This document shows, in pieces, positions 59,246-64,000 of a stretch of 64,000 nt of DNA. A program made the translations under genes and the position numbers. The DNA is taken from NCBI RefSeq assembly GCF_023256195.1, contig NZ_JAGDWX010000010.1:1-64000 (forward strand). The letters run 5' to 3'. The first letter of the stretch is position 1. Every line of letters begins with the position of its first letter. The notes beneath the pieces were generated by a model. The model ran no database searches, had not been told where the DNA came from, and saw only the letters and a program-made list of their open reading frames with translations. Origin of the DNA: Acidithiobacillus sp. (GTDB lineage Bacteria > Pseudomonadota > Gammaproteobacteria > Acidithiobacillales > Acidithiobacillaceae).

Positions 59246-61017
59246 GAGGCCCTCCGAATCACGCGTTCGTGCTCCTCGATGAGACGAATGAACGCCTCTT
59301 CCATGGTGGGCTCGGGCTGCTCGGCCGTACGCGCCTGCTGGCGCAGCTGCGCGGGACTGCCCTGCGCCAGGATCTCCCCCAGGGACATCAGCACCAAGCG
59401 GTCGCAGTATTCTGCCTCGTCCATGAAATGGGTGGTGATGAGGATGGTCACCCCCTGTGCGGCCAACGCATTGATGCGCTGCCAGAACTCCCGCCGCGCC
59501 AGGGGATCCACACCCGAGGTGGGTTCGTCCAGAAAAAGGATGGGCGGCTCATGCAGGAGGGCGCAGGCCAGAGCCAGGCGCTGCTTGATGCCCAGGGGTA
59601 GGTCGTCGGCATTGACGGCACCGTAGGCGGCAAGCTGGAATTCCTCGCGCGCGTTGGCGATGGCCATACGCCGATGGCCGCCGCGCAGGCCGTAGGCGGC
59701 GGCAAAGAAGGCGAGGTTCTGGTCGACGCTGAGATTCCCATAGAGCGCAAACTTCTGCGCCACATAGCCGATGCGCCCACGCGCCGCGCTGGTCGCACGA
59801 CGCATATCCACACCCGCCACCTTCAAGCTGCCGCTCGACGCTGGCAGGAGGCCGCAGAGCATCCGGAAGGTCGTCGTCTTGCCAGCGCCATTGGCCCCCA
59901 AAAGGCCAAAGATCTCGCCCTGACGCACCGTAAAGCTGCATTGCCTCACCGCCTCGAAGCTGCCGAAACATTTACGCAGATCGTGTACCTCCACCACCGC
60001 GGTATCGCCGTCGCCCGCCCTACCGATGGCTTTTTCCGCAGGCTTCACCGCACCCTGCTCCGGTGTCTTGGACGCATTCGTGGCACCGCCCTCCTGCACC
60101 CTCCCCAGCAGCGCGACAAAGGCATCCTCAAAAGCCGGTTCCACCGCCTGCCACTCCTCACCCGGCTGCGCCGACGGCTGGCCTTGCCCACTCAAGACAC
60201 GAACCCCAGCCGCCGTGATCCGCGCATCCAGGACACCGGCACGACCTTGGAGGGCTTCACGCAGGAGGCGTCGGCGCAGACCTCGATGGCGCACCAGAAA
60301 ACAACGGCCACGCAAGGGCGCAGTAAAATGTGGCAAGGGTCCTTGCTGCAGGATCTTGCCGGCGTTGAGCAGCAGGATCTCATCACAGCGCTCCGCTTCA
60401 TCGAAGTAGGACGTACTCATGAGTACCGTCGTACCCTGCCGGCGCAGGGCGTCGACGATCTGCCAGAGCTCGCGGCGGGCAATGGGATCGACCCCCACCG
60501 TCGGTTCATCCAGCAGCAGCAGTTGGGGGGCACGCAGCAGGGCACAGGCGAGTCCGAGCTTCTGCTTCATACCGCCAGACAGATCACCGGCGCGGCGTCT
60601 GCCGAAGGGGCCCAGGGCCGTCAGCTCCAGCAGTTCCTGTTGCCTTTGCCGGGCCGCCTTGGGATCCAGATCCTGCAGGTCGCTGTACAAATCCAGATTC
60701 TCCTGGACGCTGAGATCCTCATAGAGACCAAAACGCTGCGGCATATAACCGATAGCTTGCTGGAGCGACCCGGCACCCCTGCCCAGGTCCCGACCCAGCA
60801 CCGTCACCGAACCCGAGCTTGGCCGCAAAAGACCAGCGGCCAGGCGCATCAAGGTGGTCTTGCCGGCGCCGTCGGGGCCCAGGAGACCCGTCACCTTTCC
60901 AGCAGTTATCTCGAGGTCGACCCCGTCCAGGGCGTGCACGGCATCCTTGCCGCGGGCAAAGGTCTTGACCACGGCGCGCAACTGCAAGGGGCTGGAGGCC
61001 TCAGTGGTCACGGCCAC
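59242..61017 (-). CDS. ABC exporter ATPase with two nucleotide-binding domains (YbhF-like)
   Basis: 591 aa from GTG 61017. Two full ATP-binding cassettes are fused. Domain 1 has GPDGAGKTTLMRL (Walker A), LSGGMKQKLGLACALLRAPQLLLLDEPTVGVDP (signature, Walker B and D-loop). Domain 2 has GANGAGKTTTFRMLCGLL, then IKQRLALACALLHEPPILFLDEPTSGVDP. The domain-2 signature loop reads LPLGIKQRLA, in place of the usual LSGG, and may be catalytically weak. The linker between them (about 240-335) is poorly conserved. In E. coli YbhFSR exports Na+/Li+ and tetracycline-like compounds. Confidence 0.93.
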   Translation of the reverse strand: MAVTTEASSPLQLRAVVKTFARGKDAVHALDGVDLEITAGKVTGLLGPDGAGKTTLMRLAAGLLRPSSGSVTVLGRDLGRGAGSLQQAIGYMPQRFGLYEDLSVQENLDLYSDLQDLDPKAARQRQQELLELTALGPFGRRRAGDLSGGMKQKLGLACALLRAPQLLLLDEPTVGVDPIARRELWQIVDALRRQGTTVLMSTSYFDEAERCDEILLLNAGKILQQGPLPHFTAPLRGRCFLVRHRGLRRRLLREALQGRAGVLDARITAAGVRVLSGQGQPSAQPGEEWQAVEPAFEDAFVALLGRVQEGGATNASKTPEQGAVKPAEKAIGRAGDGDTAVVEVHDLRKCFGSFEAVRQCSFTVRQGEIFGLLGANGAGKTTTFRMLCGLLPASSGSLKVAGVDMRRATSAARGRIGYVAQKFALYGNLSVDQNLAFFAAAYGLRGGHRRMAIANAREEFQLAAYGAVNADDLPLGIKQRLALACALLHEPPILFLDEPTSGVDPLARREFWQRINALAAQGVTILITTHFMDEAEYCDRLVLMSLGEILAQGSPAQLRQQARTAEQPEPTMEEAFIRLIEEHERVIRRAS

Positions 61018-62041
61018 AGGGATGCTCGGGCAACGATTCCGGCCGATTGTCCACGAGGGGAATCTGTACCGTCACGGGCATCCCAAGACGCAGGCGATGA
61101 TCGGGATTACAGGCATACACCCGCACCCGGTAGACCAGTTCCGTGCGCAGCTCCGTCGTCTGCACCGTCTTTGGCGTAAACTCCGCCGTCGGCGAAATGA
61201 ATCCTACCCAGCCGGGAAAGCGCTGGCCAGGAAAGGAATCGCTCTCGATCTCGGCGCGCATACCCAAGCGCACCTTGCCCAGGGCCTTTTCCGGCAGGTA
61301 GGCCCGCACCCAGACGGGATTGTCCAGCGCCAGACTGAACACCGGTGTGCTGGGCGAGACCATATCCCCCACCTCGACAATACGATCCTGCACCACGGCA
61401 TCGGCGGGTGCGTAGAGCTTGGTGTCCTGCAGTTGCCGCTGGGCCAGGGCCAAAGCCGCGCGATCGGCCGCCAACTGCGCCCGGGCGGCGGCGATGTCCT
61501 CCTTGCGCGGACCGCGGATGGCCAGAGCCAAAGCCTGTCGGCTCCGCTCGACCTTGGCGCGGGCGCCCTTCAGGGCCGCCGCGGCGTCGTCGAGACTCTG
61601 CTTGGGCACGTAGCGGTCCGCGGCCAGCGCCTTCTGCCGTCGCCAGACGAGCTCGGCGTTGTGCAAAGTGGCCGTTGCCGCCGCTAGATCGGCACGGGCC
61701 TCCGCAATCTCCTCCGGTCGGGTACCGGCCAGCAGCTTGGCGAGCACCTGCTCCTGCGCCGCCACCGCTGCTTGGTCCCGAGCCACGGCATCCTGGAAAC
61801 GCACCGGATCGATCTCGGCCAAGAGCTGCCCCGCCCGCACCCGATCTCCTTCCTGCACCAGCAGATGCTGGACCCGGCCATTATCGTCAAAGGCCGCCTG
61901 AACCTGGCGGATATCGACATTGCCGTAGATGGTCAGGCGGTTGCCGGACGCGGACGAGCGGTGTGTGAGCCAGAACACCAGAGCGCCTGCCAGCACAGCG
62001 ATGAGCAACAGTCCCGCAAGGGTTCTTTTCCGACTGGCCAT
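61001..62041 (-). CDS. Periplasmic adaptor of the ABC exporter (YbhG/HlyD-like)
   Basis: 346 aa. An N-terminal anchor (SRKRTLAGLLLIAVLAGALVFWL) leads to the lipoyl half GNVDIRQVQAAFDDNGRVQHLLVQEGDRVRAGQLLAEID, a long coiled coil (about 75-195), and the barrel and outer domain with LYAPADAVVQDRIVEVGDMV. The tail ends EHPCGRDH. The gene overlaps the ATPase gene by 17 bases. The order adaptor-ATPase-permease-permease is that of ybhG-ybhF-ybhS-ybhR. Confidence 0.93.
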   Translation of the reverse strand: MASRKRTLAGLLLIAVLAGALVFWLTHRSSASGNRLTIYGNVDIRQVQAAFDDNGRVQHLLVQEGDRVRAGQLLAEIDPVRFQDAVARDQAAVAAQEQVLAKLLAGTRPEEIAEARADLAAATATLHNAELVWRRQKALAADRYVPKQSLDDAAAALKGARAKVERSRQALALAIRGPRKEDIAAARAQLAADRAALALAQRQLQDTKLYAPADAVVQDRIVEVGDMVSPSTPVFSLALDNPVWVRAYLPEKALGKVRLGMRAEIESDSFPGQRFPGWVGFISPTAEFTPKTVQTTELRTELVYRVRVYACNPDHRLRLGMPVTVQIPLVDNRPESLPEHPCGRDH

Positions 62042-62206
62042 ATTCCCATGCTCCTTTTATGCACACCTGGCCCGCACTGTCACCCCAAATCCAACGGGGT
62101 GAAAACACGCTGACCCGCAGACCTTGGCATATCCGGGTATTGTAGTCCCCGGCCCTGGATCAAGACTACCCCGAGCTAGCATGGCTCTCTGGCCTTGTCG
62201 CCAACA

Positions 62207-63766
62207 TCAGGACAGACGACCCTTTTCTGGATTCGGCTCTTTGCCGGGCATGAACAGGACGATGACCAGCACCACCAGGAAGCTCGCCAACAAAAACCAG
62301 AAGGCATCGAGAATACCGCGCATGGCCGCGTGACGCTCCAGTTCCATGCCCAGGACCTGCCAAGCCAAAGGTCCTTGGGCCAGGCCCACGGCGTGCAGAT
62401 AATGGTGGACTGCAGGGGCAAAGAGGGAAATGTGGCCACCCATCTGATTCCAAGCCACCTGAGCCTGTTCGGTAAGGATGGTGGAGACGATGGCGATGCC
62501 AACGGAGCCTCCCAGATTGCGCATCAGATTGAAGATACCCGATCCCGCCGGTGTATCCGCCTTGCTCAGGGTAGTGAAGGCCAAGGTGAAGAGCGGGATA
62601 GAGATCAAGCCGAGACCCAGACCACGAATGACTCCGGGCCAGATGATCCAGGCAGGGCTGATATCGAGGTCATAGCTCAGGCTGAGCCATGTGCCCAGGC
62701 TGCCCAGGAACACTCCCGCAATGATCATCAGACGTGGACTCGCGCCGCGGTTCAGCAAGCGCCCCGCGGCCCACATGGAGATCCACGAACCGATACCTTG
62801 GGGCGCCATCACCAGCCCGGCGGTCTGCGGCTCATAACCCATATAGTTCTGCAGGTAGATGGGCAGCACCACCATGGTACCGTAGAGTGCAAGTCCGAAG
62901 AGTCCTATACCGATACTGCCCAGGGTGAGCGAGCGATCGGCCAGGAGGCGTAGGTTGACCACCGGGCTGCACACGGACAGGCTATGCACAACGAAAAGCA
63001 GGGAGGCCAGAGCTGCGACCACCGTTGTTGCGACGATGAAGCGGGAGCTGAACCAGTCATCCTGATCGCCAAGGCTCAGGATCAGCTGCAAACCACCCAG
63101 ACCCAGGGTCATCCACAGCAGTCCCTGCCAGTCCAGGGGGCTTGGGTGCTCACTCCGACCGAAATCCGGCGCATAAAAGAACAGCAGGATCAGAGCGATG
63201 ACGCCGATGGGGAGGTTGACATAGAAGCACCACCGCCAGGATAGATCTTCTGTGAGATAACCGCCCAGCACCGGACCGAGAATGGGCCCGAGCATGGTCC
63301 CCATGCCCAGGGTCGCCATGGCGATGCCCCGCTGGGAGCGAGGATAGCTCTCTACCAGGATCGCCTGTCCCACAGGCACCAGCGAGGCGCCAAAAACTCC
63401 CTGGAAGAAGCGCCACAGGACAATCTCCGGGAGGCTGTGGGATTGCCCGCTCAAGGCCGAACACAGCAGGAAACCGGCGACGCTGGCGAGGATCAGCCGC
63501 CGCTGTCCGAAATGCTCTACCAACAGTCCTGTCAGGGGCGTAACGATGACCATAGCCAGCATATAGGTGGTCAAGGCCCAAGTGATCTGATTGCTGTTGG
63601 CACGCAGGGAGCCCTCCATGTGCGGCAGGGCCACATTGACGATGGTAATGTCCAAGACATTCATCACGATGGCGGTCATGACCGCCACCGTGATGGCCCA
63701 GCGGTGCGGAACTGCCGTCTCGCTCTCTGAATTGCTCGAGTCAATGTCCGTCCCAGCCGCGCTCAT
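62207..63766 (-). CDS. DHA2-family MFS exporter (EmrB/QacA type)
   Basis: 519 aa from ATG 63766, overlapping the universal stress protein stop as ATGA. About fourteen membrane helices mark the DHA2 group. Motif D1-like LDITIVNVALPHMEGSLRA and the TM5 antiporter motif GPILGPVLGGYLTEDLSWRWCFYVNLPIG are present. It probably extrudes hydrophobic drugs with protons. The usual partner, EmrA, is not next to it, but a HlyD-type adaptor is encoded 165 bases downstream and belongs to the ABC cluster. Confidence 0.93.
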   Translation of the reverse strand: MSAAGTDIDSSNSESETAVPHRWAITVAVMTAIVMNVLDITIVNVALPHMEGSLRANSNQITWALTTYMLAMVIVTPLTGLLVEHFGQRRLILASVAGFLLCSALSGQSHSLPEIVLWRFFQGVFGASLVPVGQAILVESYPRSQRGIAMATLGMGTMLGPILGPVLGGYLTEDLSWRWCFYVNLPIGVIALILLFFYAPDFGRSEHPSPLDWQGLLWMTLGLGGLQLILSLGDQDDWFSSRFIVATTVVAALASLLFVVHSLSVCSPVVNLRLLADRSLTLGSIGIGLFGLALYGTMVVLPIYLQNYMGYEPQTAGLVMAPQGIGSWISMWAAGRLLNRGASPRLMIIAGVFLGSLGTWLSLSYDLDISPAWIIWPGVIRGLGLGLISIPLFTLAFTTLSKADTPAGSGIFNLMRNLGGSVGIAIVSTILTEQAQVAWNQMGGHISLFAPAVHHYLHAVGLAQGPLAWQVLGMELERHAAMRGILDAFWFLLASFLVVLVIVLFMPGKEPNPEKGRLS

Positions 63767-64000
63767 TGGCGGGCAATCAGTACGGAACAATGAGCCGCTT
63801 GGCAAACGGTCTGCGCGACACTACCAATGAGCAGTTTGCGCATTCCACGCCAGCCATGGCTTCCCAGGATAATCAGCTGCGCGTGCATGCGCTCGGCTTC
63901 GGCCAGGATGAGGTCGCTGATATGCTTGCCGCCGGTATCGGTTTCCAACAGACGCGTCACCACCGAGATGCCCTCCGACTGAGCACGGTGCTGCAAGCTT
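63763..64000 (-). CDS. Universal stress protein (C-terminal part, runs off the window)
   Basis: The last 79 residues of a USP. The signature ATP-binding stretch LIILGSHGWRGMRKLLIGSVAQTVCQAAHCSVLIAR (G-x2-G-x9-G-[ST]) is clear. A TTG at 63996 can be read as a start, but USPs have about 140 residues and the frame stays open to the edge, so the gene begins outside. Members bind ATP or not and help survival under starvation and stress. It overlaps the MFS gene (ATGA). Confidence 0.85.
   Translation of the reverse strand, partial: SLQHRAQSEGISVVTRLLETDTGGKHISDLILAEAERMHAQLIILGSHGWRGMRKLLIGSVAQTVCQAAHCSVLIARQ

Overview
The window is a continuous stretch of GC-rich bacterial chromosome, mostly housekeeping genes. 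Gene content and order fit a gammaproteobacterium-like lineage. The run leuB-asd-fimV-truA-trpF-trpB-trpA-accD-folC-cvpA-purF-metZ is the arrangement known from Pseudomonas and relatives. Together with the bd-type oxidase genes, the DsbG-like periplasmic protein, the Slp lipoprotein and several export systems, it makes an Acidithiobacillus-type acidophile my best guess; that is inference, as no rRNA or database comparison is available. I see no prophage, transposase, integrase or CRISPR array.

Layout. 1-6.9 kb: tRNA-Arg(ACG), a secreted or anchored TPR protein, and a three-gene RND efflux operon (outer-membrane lipoprotein, adaptor, pump). 7.0-12.2 kb (+): folD, ppk1, a ParA/MinD-like ATPase and a CYTH-CHAD protein, the last three overlapping each other. 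12.2-31.7 kb (-): pepN with an unusual in-frame tail, a DsbG-like thiol-disulfide protein, clpB, an MFS transporter, aroC, folE2, dxs-ispA-xseB, secF-secD-yajC, tgt-queA and a CNNM/CBS membrane protein. Many of these start codons overlap the preceding stop, so long co-transcribed blocks are likely. folE2, queA and tgt supply steps of queuosine synthesis; dxs and ispA start isoprenoid synthesis.

31.8-45.8 kb (-): a CBS-domain protein and then the amino-acid, purine, lipid and folate supraoperon listed above. fimV is split by a frameshift, and truA has no ordinary start codon at its conserved N-terminus. 45.7-48.7 kb: an uncharacterised gene, then mobA-mobB-moeA (+) for molybdenum cofactor. 48.7-52.7 kb: a PLD-family protein, a YiiX-like protein, a lipoprotein, a HAD phosphatase and a photolyase.

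52.7-64 kb: a small helical protein, cydB and cydA, tRNA-Glu(TTC), an Slp-family lipoprotein with a long structured leader, a YbhGFSR-like ABC exporter (adaptor, double ATPase, two permeases), a DHA2-type MFS exporter, and the 3' part of a universal stress protein gene running off the right edge. Three independent multidrug or metabolite export systems in 64 kb, plus ClpB, DsbG, Slp, polyphosphate and photolyase functions, suggest a stress-exposed lifestyle.

Most interesting points: the overlapping ppk1-ParA-CYTH/CHAD trio, a candidate polyphosphate-granule positioning system; the PepN tail with its own ribosome-binding site; the fimV frameshift; the non-canonical truA start; and several palindromic or structured control regions.
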